Shown here: positions 49,671-63,300 of the stretch, one piece after another
How positions within the stretch are numbered: position 1 is the first letter of the stretch
Layout: every line of letters begins with the position of its first letter
Origin: Channa striata
Taxonomy: Eukaryota; Chordata; Actinopteri; Anabantiformes; Channidae
Direction of reading: 5' to 3'
DNA: 64,000 nt
Assembly: GCA_033026295.1 (NCBI GenBank)
Contig: JAUPFM010000123.1
Location: 33,857-97,856, forward strand
Program-made: the position numbers and the translations under genes
Notes under the pieces: generated by a model
Told to the model about the DNA's origin: nothing
Database searches by the model: none
Seen by the model: only the letters and a program-made list of their open reading frames with translations

Positions 49671-52600
49671 TGTAATTCAAGCATCCTTTTATGATCGCAA
49701 TCGCCTTTTCTTTGCGAGAAAATGCTGTTTTGAAGCCAAGCTTGTATTGAACAATTTCTGCACAAAACTCAAATAAAACTGTGTCTGCCTTCTTATTTAG
49801 CCTAAATCCACTCAGGAGAGACTGAAAATAAGCTTGTGGGATGTTTCCTTAAAAGACAGTAAATGCATGTAATTCAAGCATCCTTTTGTGCTCATAATCG
49901 CCTTTTCTCAGCGAGAAAATGCTGTTTTGAAGCCAAGCTTGTACTGAACAATTTCTGCACCAAACTCAAATAAAACTGTGTCTGCCTTCTTATTTAGCCT
50001 AAACCCACTCAGCAGAACATATAAACAAGCTTGTGGGATGTTTCCTTAAAAGACAGTAAATGCATGTAATTCAAGCATCCTTTTATGCTCATAATCGCCT
50101 TTTCTCAGCGAGAAAATGCTGTTTTGAAGCCAAGCTTGTATATAACAATTTCTGCACCAAACTCAAATAAAACTGTGTCTGCCTTCTTATTTAGCCTAAA
50201 TCCACTCAGCAGAACATATATACAAGCTTGTGGGATGTTTCCTTAAAAGACAGTAAATGCATGTAATTCAAGCATCCTTTTATGCTTGCAATCGCCTTTC
50301 TCAGCGAGAAAATGCTGTTTTGAAGCCAAGCTTGTATTGAACAATTTCTGCACAAAACTCAAATAAAACTGTGTCTGCCTTATTATTACGCCTAAATGCA
50401 CTCAGGAGATACTGAAAATACGCTTGTGGGATTTGTCTTTAAAAGAGAGTAAAGGCAATAATTCAAGCATCCTTTATGCTCTCAATCCCCTTTTCTCAGC
50501 GAGAAAACGTTGTTTTGAAGCCAATCTTGTATTGAACAATTTCTGCACAAAACTCAAATAAAACTGTGTCTGCCTTCTTATTTAGCCTAAATCCACTCAG
50601 GAGAGACTGAAAATAAGCTTGTGGGATGTTTCCTTAAAAGACAGTAAATGCATGTAATTCAAGCATCCTTTTATGCTCGCAATTGCCTTTTCTCAGCGAG
50701 AAAATGCTGTTTTGAAGCCAAGCTTGTATTGAACAATTTCTGCACAAAACTTAAATAAAACTGTGTCTGCCTTCTTATTTAGCCTAAATCCACTCAGGAG
50801 AGACTGAAAATAAGCTTGTGGGATGTTTCCTTAAAAGACAGTAAATGCATGTAATTCAAGCATCCTTTTATGCTCATAATCGCCTTTTCTCAGTGAGAAA
50901 ATGCTGTTTTGAAGACAAGCTTGTATTGAACAATTTCAACACCAAACTCAAATAAAACTGTGTCTGCCTTCTTATTTAGCCTAAATCCACTCAGCAGAAC
51001 ATATATACAAGCTTGTGGCATGTTTCCTTAAAAGACAGTAAATGCATGTAATTCAAGCATCCTTTTATGCTCATAATCGCTTTTTCTCAGCGAGAAAATG
51101 CTGTTTTGAAGCCAAGCTTGTATTGAACAATTTCTGCACCAAACTCAAATAAAACAGTGTCTGCCTTCTTATTTAGCCTAAATCCAATCAGGAGAGACTG
51201 AAAATAAACTTGTGGGATGTTTCCTTAAAAGACAGTAAATGCATGTAATTCAAGCATCCTTTTATGCTCGCAATCGCCTTTTCTCAGCAAGAAAATGCTG
51301 TTTTGAAGCCAAGCTTGTATTGTACAATTTCTGCACCAAACTCAAATAAAATTGTGTCTGCCTTATTATTTCGCCTAAATCCATTTAGGAGATACTGAAA
51401 ATACGCTTGTGGGATGTTTCCTTAAAAGACAGTAAATGCATGTAATTCAAGCATCCTTTTATGCTCTAATCGCTTTTTCTCAGCGAGAAAATGCTGTTTT
51501 GAAGACAAGCTTGTATTGAACAATTTCTGCACCAAACTCAAATAAAACTGTGTCTGCCTTCTTTTTTAGCCTAAATCCAATCAGGAGAGACTGAAAATAA
51601 ACTTGTGGGATGTTTTCTTAAAAGACAGTAAATGCATGTAATTCAAGCATCCTTTTATGCTCGCAATCGCCTTTTCTCAGCGAGAAAATGCTGTTTTAAA
51701 GCCAAGCTTGTATTGAACAATTTCTGCACAAAACTCAAATAAAACTGTGTCTGCCTTCTTATTTAGCCTAAATCCACTCAGCAGAAAACATATAAACAAC
51801 CTTGTGGGATGTTTCCTTAACAGACAGTAAATGCATGTAATTCAAGCATCCTTTTATGCTCGCAATCGCCTTTTCTCAGCGAGAAAATGCTGTTTGGAAG
51901 GCAAGCTTGTATTGAACAATTTCTGCACCAAACTCAAATAAAACTGTGTCTGCCTTCTTATTTAGCCTAAATCCAATCAGGAGAGACTGAAAATAAACTT
52001 GTTGGATGTTTTCTTAAAAGACAGTAAATGCATGTAATTCAAGCATCCTTTTATGCTCGCAATCGCCTTTTCTCAGCGAGAAAATGCTGTTTTGAAGCCA
52101 AGCTTGTATTGAACAATTTCTGCACAAAACTCAAATAAAACTGTGTCTGCCTTCTTATTTAGCCTAAATCCAATCCGGAGAGACTGAAAAATAGCTTGTG
52201 GCATGTTTCCTTAAAAGACAGTAAATGCATGTAATTCAAGCATCCTTTTATGCTCGCAATCGCCTTTTCTCAGCGAGAAAATGCTGTTTGGAAGGCAAGC
52301 TTGTATTGAACAATTTCTGCACCAAACTCAAATAAAACTGTGTCTGCCTTCTTATTTAGCCTAAATCCAATCAGGAGAGACTGAAAATAAACTTGTTGGA
52401 TGTTTTCTTAAAAGACAGTAAATGCATGTAATTCAAGCATCCTTTTATGCTGAATCGCCTTTTCTCAGCGAGAAAATGCTGTTTTGAAGGCAAGCTTGTA
52501 TTGAACAATTTCTGCACCAAACTCAAATAAAACTGTGTCTGCCTTCTTATTTAGCCTAAATCCACTCAGCAGAACATATACACAAGCTTGTGGGATGTTT

Positions 52601-55000
52601 CCTTAAAAGACAGTAAATGCATGTAATTCAAGCATCCTTTTATGCTCGCAATCGCCTTTTCTCAGCGAGAAAATGCTGTTTTGAAGCCAAGCTTGTATTG
52701 AACAATTTCTGCACCAAACTCAAATAAAACTGTGTCTGCCTTCTTATTTAGCCTAAATCCAATCAGGAGAGACTGAAAATAAACTTGTGGGATGTTTCCT
52801 TAAAAGACAGTAAATGCATGTAATTCAAGCATCCTTTTATGCTCGTAATCGCCTTTTCTCAGCGAGAAAATGCTGTTTTGAAGCCAAGCTTGTATTGAAC
52901 AATTTCTGCACAAAACTCAAATAAAACTGTGTCTGCCTTCTTATTTAGCCTAAATCCACTCAGGAGAGACTGAAAATAAGCTTGTGGGATGTTTCCTTAA
53001 AAGACAGTAAATGCATGTAATTCAAGCATCCTTTTGTGCTGGCAATCGCCTTTTCTCAGCGAGAAAATGCTGTTTTGAAGCCAAGCTTGTACTGAACAAT
53101 TTCTGCACCAAACTCAAATAAAACTGTGTCTGCCTTCTTATTTAGCCTAAATCCACTCAGCAGAACATATAAACAAGCTTGTGGGATGTTTCCTTAAAAG
53201 ACAGTAAATGCATGTAATTCAAGCATCCTTTTATGCTCATAATCGCCTTTTCTCAGCGAGAAAATGCTGTTTTGAAGCCAAGCTTGTATATAACAATTTC
53301 TGCACCAAACTCAAATAAAACTGTGTCTGCCTTCTTATTTAGCCTAAATCCACTCAGGAGAGACTGAAAATAAGCTTGTGGGATGTTTCCTTAAAAGACA
53401 GTAAATGCATGTAATTCAAGCATCCTTTTTGTGCATAATCGCCTTTTCTCAGCGAGAAAATGCTGTTTTGAAGCCAAGCTTGTATTGAACAATTTCTGCA
53501 CCAAACTCAAATAAAACTGTGTCTGCCTTCTTATTTAGCCTAAATCCAATCAGGAGAGACTGAAAATAAACTTGTGGGATGTTTCCTTAAAAGACAGTAA
53601 ATGCATGTAATTCAAGCAACCTTTTATGCTCTTAATCGCTTTTTCTCAGCGAGAAAATGCTGTTTTGAAGCCAAGCTTGTATTTAAGAATTTCTGCACAA
53701 AACATAAATAAAACTGTGTCTGCCTTCTTATTTAGCCTAAATCCACTCAGCAGAACATATACACAAGCTTGTGGGATGTTTCCTTAAAAGACAGTAAATG
53801 CTTGTAATTCAGGCATCCTTTTATGCTCGCAATCGCCTTTTCTCAGTGAGAAAATGCTGTTTTGAAGACAAGCTTGTATTGAACAATTTCAACACCAAAC
53901 TCAAATAAAACTGTGTCTGCCTTCTTATTTAGCCTAAATCCAATCAGGAGAGACTGAAAATAAACTTGTGGGATGTTTTCTTAACAGACAGTAAATGCAT
54001 GTAATTCAAGCATCCTTTTATGCTCGCAATCGCCTTTTCTCAGCGAGAAAATGCTGTTTTGAAGCCAAGCTTGTATTGAACAATTTCTGCACCAAACTCA
54101 AATAAAACTGTGTCTGCCTTATTATTTCGCCTAAATCCATTTAGGAGATACTGAAAATACGCTTGTGGGATGTTTCCTTAAAAGACAGTAAATGCATGTA
54201 ATTCAAGCATCCTTTTATGCTCGCAATCGCTTTTTCTCAGCGAGAAAATGCTGTTTTGAAGCCAAGCTTGTATTGAACAATTTCTGCACCAAACTCAAAT
54301 AAAACTGTGTCTGTCTTCTAATTTAGCCTAAATCCACTCAGCAGAACTTATAAAAAAGCTTGTGGGATGTTTCCTTAAAAGACAGTAAATGCATGTAATT
54401 CAAGCATCCTTTTATGCTCGCAATCGCCTTTTCTCAACGAGGAAATGCTGTTTTGAAGCCAAGCTTGTATTGAACAATTTCTGCACCAAACTCAAATAAA
54501 ACTGTGTCTGCCTTCTTATTTAGCCTAAATCCACTCAGCAGAACATATAAACAAGCTTGTGGGATGTTTCCTTAAAAGACAGTAAATGCATGTAATTCAA
54601 GCAACCATTTATGCTCGCAATCGCTTTTTCTCAGCGAGAAAATGCTGTTTTGAAGCCAAGCTTGTATATAACAATTTCTGAACCAAACTTAAATAAAACA
54701 GTGTCTGCCTTCTTATTTAGCCTAAATCCACCCAGGAGAGACTGAAAATAAGCTTGTGGGATGTTTCCTTAAAAGACAGTAAATGCATGTAATTCAAGCA
54801 TCCTTTTATGCTCGCAATCGCCTTTTCTCAGCGAGAAAATGCTGTTTTGAAGCCAAGCTTGTACTGAACAATTTCTGCACCAAACTCAAATAAAACTGTG
54901 TCTGCCTTCTTATTTAGCCTAAATCCACTCAGGAGAGACTGAAAATAAGCTTGTGGGATGTTTCCTTAAAAGACAGTAAATGCATGTAATTCAAGCAATC
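49671..55000 (+). repeat. Long-range duplication, copy A
   Basis: Rare variants in this block recur in the same order 8,656-8,661 bp to the right: CCTAAACCCACTC (49998 and 58656), TATTATTACGCC (50381 and 59039), ACTTGTGGGATGTTTTC (51601 and 60262) and TTCAGGCATCC (53809 and 62465). Copy A has extra monomers relative to copy B near 51.7-52.1 kb and 54.1-54.4 kb, each about 392 bp or two monomers. Offsets of 8,266 (52185 and 60451) and 8,260 (54605 and 62865) reveal these. Confidence 0.85.
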
Positions 55001-58000
55001 TTTTATGCTCAATAATCGCTTTTTCTCAGCGAGAAAATGCTGTTTTGAAGCCAAGCTTGTATATAACAATTTCTGCACCAAACTCAAATAAAACTGTGTC
55101 TGCCTTCTTATTTAGCCTAAATCCACTCAGCAGAACATATACACAAGCTTGTGGGATGTTTCCTTAAAAGACAGTAAATGCTTGTAATTCAAGCATCCTT
55201 TTATGATCGCAATCGCCTTTTCTTTGCGAGAAAATGCTGTTTTGAAGCCAAGCTTGTATTGAACAATTTCTGCACAAAACTCAAATAAAACTGTGTCTGC
55301 CTTCTTATTTAGCCTAAATCCACTCAGGAGAGACTGAAAATAAGCTTGTGGGATGTTTCCTTAAAAGACAGTAAATGCATGTAATTCAAGCATCCTTTTG
55401 TGCTCAATCGCCTTTTCTCAGCGAGAAAATGCTGTTTTGAAGCCAAGCTTGTACTGAACAATTTCTGCACCAAACTCAAATAAAACTGTGTCTGCCTTCT
55501 TATTTGGCCTAAATCCACTCAGGAGAGACTGAAAATAAGCTTGTGGGATGTTTCCTTAAAAGACAGTAAATGCATGTAATTCAAGCATCCTTTTATGCTC
55601 AGCAATCGCCTTTTCTCAGCGAGAAAATGCTGTTTTGAAGCCAAGCTTGTACTGAACAATTTCTGCACCAAACTCAAATAAAACTGTGTCTGCCTTCTTA
55701 ATTAGCCTAAATCCACTCAGCAGAACATATAAACAAGCTTGTGGGATGTTTCCTTAAAAGACAGTAAATGCATGTAATTCAAGCATCCTTTTATGCTCAT
55801 AATCGCCTTTTCTCAGCGAGAAAATGCTGTTTTGAAGCCAAGCTTGTATATAACAATTTCTGCACCAAACTCAAATAAAACTGTGTCTGCCTTCTTATTT
55901 AGCCTAAATCCACTCAGCATATAAACAAGCTTGTGGGATGTTTCCTTAAAAGACAGTAAATGCATGTAATTCAAGCATCCTTTTATGCTCGCTTAATCGC
56001 CTTTTCTCAGCGAGAAAATGCTGTTTTGAAGCCAAGCTTGTATTTAACAATTTCTGCACCAAACTCAAATAAAACTGTGTCTGCCTTCTTATTTAGCCTA
56101 AATCCAATCAGGAGAGACTGAAAATAAACTTGTTGGATGTTTTCTTAAAAGACAGTAAATGCATGTAATTCAAGCATCCTTTTATGCTCGCAATCGCCTT
56201 TTCTCAGCGAGAAAATGCTGTTTTGAAGGCAAGCTTGTATTGAACAATTTCTGCACCAAACTCAAATAAAACTGTGTCTGCCTTCTTATTTAGCCTAAAT
56301 CCACTCAGCAGAACATATATACAAGCTTGTGGCATGTTTCCTTAAAAGACAGTAAATGCATGTAATTCAAGCATCCTTTTATGCTCGCAATCGCTTTTTC
56401 TCAGCGAGAAAATGCTGTTTTGAAGCCAAGCTTGTATTGAACAATTTCTGCACCAAACTCAAATAGAACAGTGTCTGCCTTCTTATTTAGCCTAAATCCA
56501 ATCAGGAGAGACTGAAAATAAACTTGTGGCATGTTTCCTTAAAAGACAGTAAATGCATGTAATTCAAGCATCCTTTTATGCTCGTAAACGCCTTTTATCA
56601 GCGAGAAAATGCTGTTTTAAAGCCAAGCTTGTATATAACAATTTCTGCAAAAAAGTCAAATAAAACTGTGTCTGCCTTCTTATTTAGCCTAAATCCAATC
56701 AGGAGAGACTGAAAATAAGCTTGTGGCATGTTTCCTTAAAAGACAGTAAATGCATGTAATTCAAGCATCCTTTTATGCTCGCAATCGCCTTTTCTCAGCG
56801 AGAAAATGCTGTTTTGAAGCCAAGCTTGTATTTAACAATTTCTGCACAAAACTCAAATAAAACTGTGTCTGCCTTCTTATTTCGCCTAAATCCATTCAGG
56901 AGAGACTGAAAATACGCTTGTGGGATGTTTCCTTAAAAGACAGTAAATGCATGTAATTCAAGCATCCTTTTATGCTCGCAATCGCTTTTTCTCAGCGAGA
57001 AAATGCTGTTTTGAAGCCAAGCTTGTATTTAACAATTTCTGCACCAAACTCAAATAAAACTGTGTCTGCCTTCTTATTTAGCCTAAATCCACTCAGCAGA
57101 ACATATACACAAGCTTGTGGGATGTTTCCTTAAAAGACAGTAAATGCTTGTAATTCAAGCATCCTTTTATGATCGCAATCGCTTTTTCTCAGCGAGAAAA
57201 TGCTGTTTTGAAGCCAAGCTTGTATTGAACAATTTCTGCACCAAACTCAAATAAAACAGTGTCTGCCTTCTTATTTAGCCTAAATCCAATCAGGAGAGAC
57301 TGAAAATAAACTTGTGGGATGTTTCCTTAAAAGACAGTAAATGCATGTAATTCAAGCATCCTTTTGTGCTCGCAATCGCCTTTTCTCAGCGAGAAAATGC
57401 TGTTTTGAAGCCAAGCTTGTACTGAACAATTTCTGCACCAAACTCAAATAAAACTGTGTCTGCCTTCTTATTTAGCCTCAATCCAATCAGGAGAGACTTA
57501 AAATAAGCTTGTGGCATATTTCCTTAAAAGACAGTAAATGCATGTAATTCAAGCATCCTTTTATGCTCATAATCGCCTTTTCTCAGCGAGAAAATGCTGT
57601 TTTGAAGCCAAGCTTGTATTGAACAATTTCTGCACAAAACTCAAATAAAACTGTGTCTGCCTTCTTATTTAGCCTAAATCCACTCAGCAGAACATATATA
57701 CAAGCTTGTGGGATGTTTCCTTAAAAGACAGTAAATGCATGTAATTCAAGCATCCTTTTATGCTCATAATCGCCTTTTCTCAGCGAGAAAATGCTGTTTT
57801 GAAGCCAAGCTTGTATTGAACAATTTCTGCACAAAACTCAAATAAAACTGTGTCTGCCTTCTTATTTAGCCTAAATCCAATCAGGAGAGACTGAAAATAA
57901 GCTTGTGGCATGTTTCCTTAAAAGACAGTAAATGCATGTAATTCAAGCATCCTTTTATGCTCATAATCGCCTTTTCTCAGCGAGAAAATGCTGTTTTAAG

Positions 58001-58330
58001 CCAAGCTTGTATTTAACAATTTCTGCACAAAACTCAAATAAAACTGTGTCTGCCTTCTTATTTAGCCTAAATCCACTCAGCAGAACATATATACAAGCTT
58101 GTGGGATGTTTCCTTAAAAGACAGTAAATGCATGTAATTCAAGCATCCTTTTATGCTCAATCGCCTTTTTCTCAGCGAGAAAATGCTGTTTTGAAGCCAA
58201 GCTTGTATATAACAATTTCTGCACCAAACTCAAATAAAACTGTGTCTCCCTTCTTATTTAGCCTAAATCCACTCAGCAGAACATATACACAAGCTTGTGG
58301 GATGTTTCCTTAAAAGACAGTAAATGCTTG
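55001..58330 (+). repeat. Satellite between the two long-range copies
   Basis: Mixed monomers. Part of this interval (about 57.36-58.1 kb, with CCTTTTGTGCT followed by the CCTCAATCC marker at 57477) resembles 46.1-46.9 and 47.7-48.5 kb, not the expected position in the 8.66-kb register. The interval is therefore a patchwork. Short frames at 55324-55518 and 57932-58313 are repeat by-products. Confidence 0.75.
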
Positions 58331-61300
58331 TAATTCAAGCATCCTTTTATGATCGCAATCGCCTTTTCTTTGCGAGAAAATGCTGTTTTGAAGCCAAGCT
58401 TGTATTGAACAATTTCTGCACAAAACTCAAATAAAACTGTGTCTGCCTTCTTATTTAGCCTAAATCCACTCAGGAGAGACTGAAAATAAGCTTGTGGGAT
58501 GTTTCCTTAAAAGACAGTAAATGCATGTAATTCAAGCATCCTTTTGTGCTCGCAATCGCCTTTTCTCAGCGAGAAAATGCTGTTTTGAAGCCAAGCTTGT
58601 ACTGAACAATTTCTGCACCAAACTCAAATAAAACTGTGTCTGCCTTCTTATTTAGCCTAAACCCACTCAGCAGAACATATAAACAAGCTTGTGGGATGTT
58701 TCCTTAAAAGACAGTAAATGCATGTAATTCAAGCATCCTTTTATGCTCATAATCGCCTTTTCTCAGCGAGAAAATGCTGTTTTGAAGCCAAGCTTGTATA
58801 TAACAATTTCTGCACCAAACTCAAATAAAACTGTGTCTGCCTTCTTATTTAGCCTAAATCCACTCAGCAGAACATATATACAAGCTTGTGGATGTTTCCT
58901 TAAAAGACAGTAAATGCATGTAATTCAAGCATCCTTTTATGCTTGCAATCGCCTTTTCTCAGCGAGAAAATGCTGTTTTGAAGCCAAGCTTGTATTGAAC
59001 AATTTCTGCACAAAACTCAAATAAAACTGTGTCTGCCTTATTATTACGCCTAAATGCACTCAGGAGATACTGAAAATACGCTTGTGGGATTTGTCTTTAA
59101 AAGAGAGTAAAGGCAATAATTCAAGCATCCTTTATGCTCTCAATCCCCTTTTCTCAGCGAGAAAACGTTGTTTTGAAGCCAATCTTGTATTGAACAATTT
59201 CTGCACAAAACTCAAATAAAACTGTGTCTGCCTTCTTATTTAGCCTAAATCCACTCAGGAGAGACTGAAAATAAGCTTGTGGGATGTTTCCTTAAAAGAC
59301 AGTAAATGCATGTAATTCAAGCATCCTTTTATGCTCGCAATTGCCTTTTCTCAGCGAGAAAATGCTGTTTTGAAGCCAAGCTTGTATTGAACAATTTCTG
59401 CACAAAACTTAAATAAAACTGTGTCTGCCTTCTTATTTAGCCTAAATCCACTCAGGAGAGACTGAAAATAAGCTTGTGGGATGTTTCCTTAAAAGACAGT
59501 AAATGCATGTAATTCAAGCATCCTTTTATGTTTCAGTAATCGCCTTTTCTCAGTGAGAAAATGCTGTTTTGAAGACAAGCTTGTATTGAACAATTTCAAC
59601 ACCAAACTCAAATAAAACTGTGTCTGCCTTCTTATTTAGCCTAAATCCACTCAGCAGAACATATATACAAGCTTGTGGCATGTTTCCTTAAAAGACAGTA
59701 AATGCATGTAATTCAAGCATCCTTTTATGCTCGCAATCGCTTTTTCTCAGCGAGAAAATGCTGTTTTGAAGCCAAGCTTGTATTGAACAATTTCTGCACC
59801 AAACTCAAATAAAACAGTGTCTGCCTTCTTATTTAGCCTAAATCCAATCAGGAGAGACTGAAAATAAACTTGTGGGATGTTTCCTTAAAAGACAGTAAAT
59901 GCATGTAATTCAAGCATCCTTTTGTGCTCGCAATCGCCTTTTCTCAGCGAGAAAATGCTGTTTTGAAGCCAAGCTTGTATTGAACAATTTCTGCACCAAA
60001 CTCAAATAAAATTGTGTCTGCCTTATTATTTCGCCTAAATCCATTTAGGAGATACTGAAAATACGCTTGTGGGATGTTTCCTTAAAAGACAGTAAATGCA
60101 TGTAATTCAAGCATCCTTTTATGCTCGCAATCGCTTTTTCTCAGCGAGAAAATGCTGTTTTGAAGACAAGCTTGTATTGAACAATTTCTGCACCAAACTC
60201 AAATAAAACTGTGTCTGCCTTCTTTTTTAGCCTAAATCCAATCAGGAGAGACTGAAAATAAACTTGTGGGATGTTTTCTTAAAAGACAGTAAATGCATGT
60301 AATTCAAGCATCCTTTTATGCTCGCAATCGCCTTTTCTCAGCGAGAAAATGCTGTTTTGAAGCCAAGCTTGTATTGAACAATTTCTGCACAAAACTCAAA
60401 TAAAACTGTGTCTGCCTTCTTATTTAGCCTAAATCCAATCAGGAGAGACTGAAAAATAGCTTGTGGCATGTTTCCTTAAAAGACAGTAAATGCATGTAAT
60501 TCAAGCATCCTTTTATGCTCGCAATCGCCTTTTCTCAGCGAGAAAATGCTGTTTGGAAGGCAAGCTTGTATTGAACAATTTCTGCACCAAACTCAAATAA
60601 AACTGTGTCTGCCTTCTTATTTAGCCTAAATCCAATCAGGAGAGACTGAAAATAAACTTGTTGGATGTTTTCTTAAAAGACAGTAAATGCATGTAATTCA
60701 AGCATCCTTTTATGCTGCATAATCGCCTTTTCTCAGCGAGAAAATGCTGTTTTGAAGGCAAGCTTGTATTGAACAATTTCTGCACCAAACTCAAATAAAA
60801 CTGTGTCTGCCTTCTTATTTAGCCTAAATCCACTCAGCAGAACATATACACAAGCTTGTGGGATGTTTCCTTAAAAGACAGTAAATGCATGTAATTCAAG
60901 CATCCTTTTATGCTCAATCGCCTTTTCTCAGCGAGAAAATGCTGTTTTGAAGCCAAGCTTGTATTGAACAATTTCTGCACCAAACTCAAATAAAACTGTG
61001 TCTGCCTTCTTATTTAGCCTAAATCCAATCAGGAGAGACTGAAAATAAACTTGTGGGATGTTTCCTTAAAAGACAGTAAATGCATGTAATTCAAGCATCC
61101 TTTTATGCTCGCAATCGCCTTTTCTCAGCGAGAAAATGCTGTTTTGAAGCCAAGCTTGTATTGAACAATTTCTGCACAAAACTCAAATAAAACTGTGTCT
61201 GCCTTCTTATTTAGCCTAAATCCACTCAGGAGAGACTGAAAATAAGCTTGTGGCATGTTTCCTTAAAAGACAGTAAATGCATGTAATTCAAGCAACCTTT

Positions 61301-63300
61301 TATGCTCGCAATCGCTTTTTCTCAGCGAGAAAATGCTGTTTTGAAGCCAAGCTTGTACTGAACAATTTCTGCACCAAACTCAAATAAAACTGTGTCTGCC
61401 TTCTTATTTAGCCTAAATCCACTCAGCAGAACATATACACAAGCTTGTGGGATGTTTCCTTAAAAGACAGTAAATGCTTGTAATTCAAGCATCCTTTTAT
61501 GATCGCAATCGCCTTTTCTTTGCGAGAAAAAGGCTGTTTTGAAGCCAAGCTTGTATTGAACAATTTCTGCACAAAACTCAAATAAAACTGTGTCTGCCTT
61601 CTTATTTAGCCTAAATCCACTCAGGAGAGACTGAAAATAAGCTTGTGGGATGTTTCCTTAAAAGACAGTAAATGCATGTAATTCAAGCATCCTTTTGTGC
61701 TCGCAATCGCCTTTTCTCAGCGAGAAAATGCTGTTTTGAAGCCAAGCTTGTACTGAACAATTTCTGCACCAAACTCAAATAAAACTGTGTCTGCCTTCTT
61801 ATTTAGCCTAAATCCACTCAGCAGAACATATAAACAAGCTTGTGGGATGTTTCCTTAAAAGACAGTAAATGCATGTAATTCAAGCATCCTTTTATGCTCG
61901 TAATCGCCTTTTCTCAGCGAGAAAATGCTGTTTTAAGCCAAGCTTGTATATAACAATTTCTGCACCAAACTCAAATAAAACTGTGTCTGCCTTCTTATTT
62001 AGCCTAAATCCACTCAGCATATAAACAAGCTTGTGGGATGTTTCCTTAAAAGACAGTAAATGCATGTAATTCAAGCATCCTTTTATGCTCGCAATCGCCT
62101 TTTCTCAGCGAGAAAATGCTGTTTTGAAGCCAAGCTTGTATTGAACAATTTCTGCACCAAACTCAAATAAAACTGTGTCTGCCTTCTTATTTAGCCTAAA
62201 TCCAATCAGGAGAGACTGAAAATAAACTTGTGGGATGTTTCCTTAAAAGACAGTAAATGCATGTAATTCAAGCAACCTTTTATGCTCGCAATCGCTTTTT
62301 CTCAGCGAGAAAATGCTGTTTTGAAGCCAAGCTTGTATTTAACAATTTCTGCACAAAACATAAATAAAACTGTGTCTGCCTTCTTATTTAGCCTAAATCC
62401 ACTCAGCAGAACATATACACAAGCTTGTGGGATGTTTCCTTAAAAGACAGTAAATGCTTGTAATTCAGGCATCCTTTTATGCTCGCAATCGCCTTTTCTC
62501 AGTGAGAAAATGCTGTTTTGAAGACAAGCTTGTATTGAACAATTTCAACACCAAACTCAAATAAAACTGTGTCTGCCTTCTTATTTAGCCTAAATCCAAT
62601 CAGGAGAGACTGAAAATAAACTTGTGGGATGTTTTCTTAACAGACAGTAAATGCATGTAATTCAAGCATCCTTTTATGCTCGTAATCGCCTTTCTCAGCG
62701 AGAAAATGCTGTTTTGAAGCCAAGCTTGTATTGAACAATTTCTGCACCAAACTCAAATAAAACTGTGTCTGCCTTCTTATTTAGCCTAAATCCACTCAGC
62801 AGAACATATAAACAAGCTTGTGGGATGTTTCCTTAAAAGACAGTAAATGCATGTAATTCAAGCAACCATTTATGCTCGCAATCGCTTTTTCTCAGCGAGA
62901 AAATGCTGTTTTGAAGCCAAGCTTGTATATAACAATTTCTGAACCAAACTCAAATAAAACAGTGTCTGCCTTCTTATTTAGCCTAAATCCACCCAGGAGA
63001 GACTGAAAATAAGCTTGTGGGATGTTTCCTTAAAAGACAGTAAATGCATGTAATTCAAGCATCCTTTTATGCTCTAATCGCCTTTTCTCAGCGAGAAAAT
63101 GCTGTTTTGAAGCCAAGCTTGTACTGAACAATTTCTGCACCAAACTCAAATAAAACTGTGTCTGCCTTCTTATTTAGCCTAAATCCACTCAGGAGAGACT
63201 GAAAATAAGCTTGTGGGATGTTTCCTTAAAAGACAGTAAATGCATGTAATTCAAGCAACCTTTTATGCTCGCAATCGCTTTTTCTCAGCGAGAAAATGCT
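58331..63300 (+). repeat. Long-range duplication, copy B
   Basis: This is the counterpart of 49.67-55.0 kb. It includes the strongly diverged monomer with ATTTGTCTTTAAAAGAGAG and AAAACGTTGTT (about 59085-59175). Relative to copy A it lacks two monomers at about 60.4 kb and two at about 62.8 kb, and has about two extra near 61.2-61.6 kb. All changes are whole-monomer multiples, as expected of unequal exchange. Confidence 0.85.

Noticed and set aside
17985..62074. Recurring 60-83-codon frames in satellite monomers on both strands
   Set aside because: Same peptide pattern wherever a small indel keeps the frame open; 196-197 bp is not a fixed multiple of three, neighbouring monomers break the frame, and there is no sign of selection for coding.
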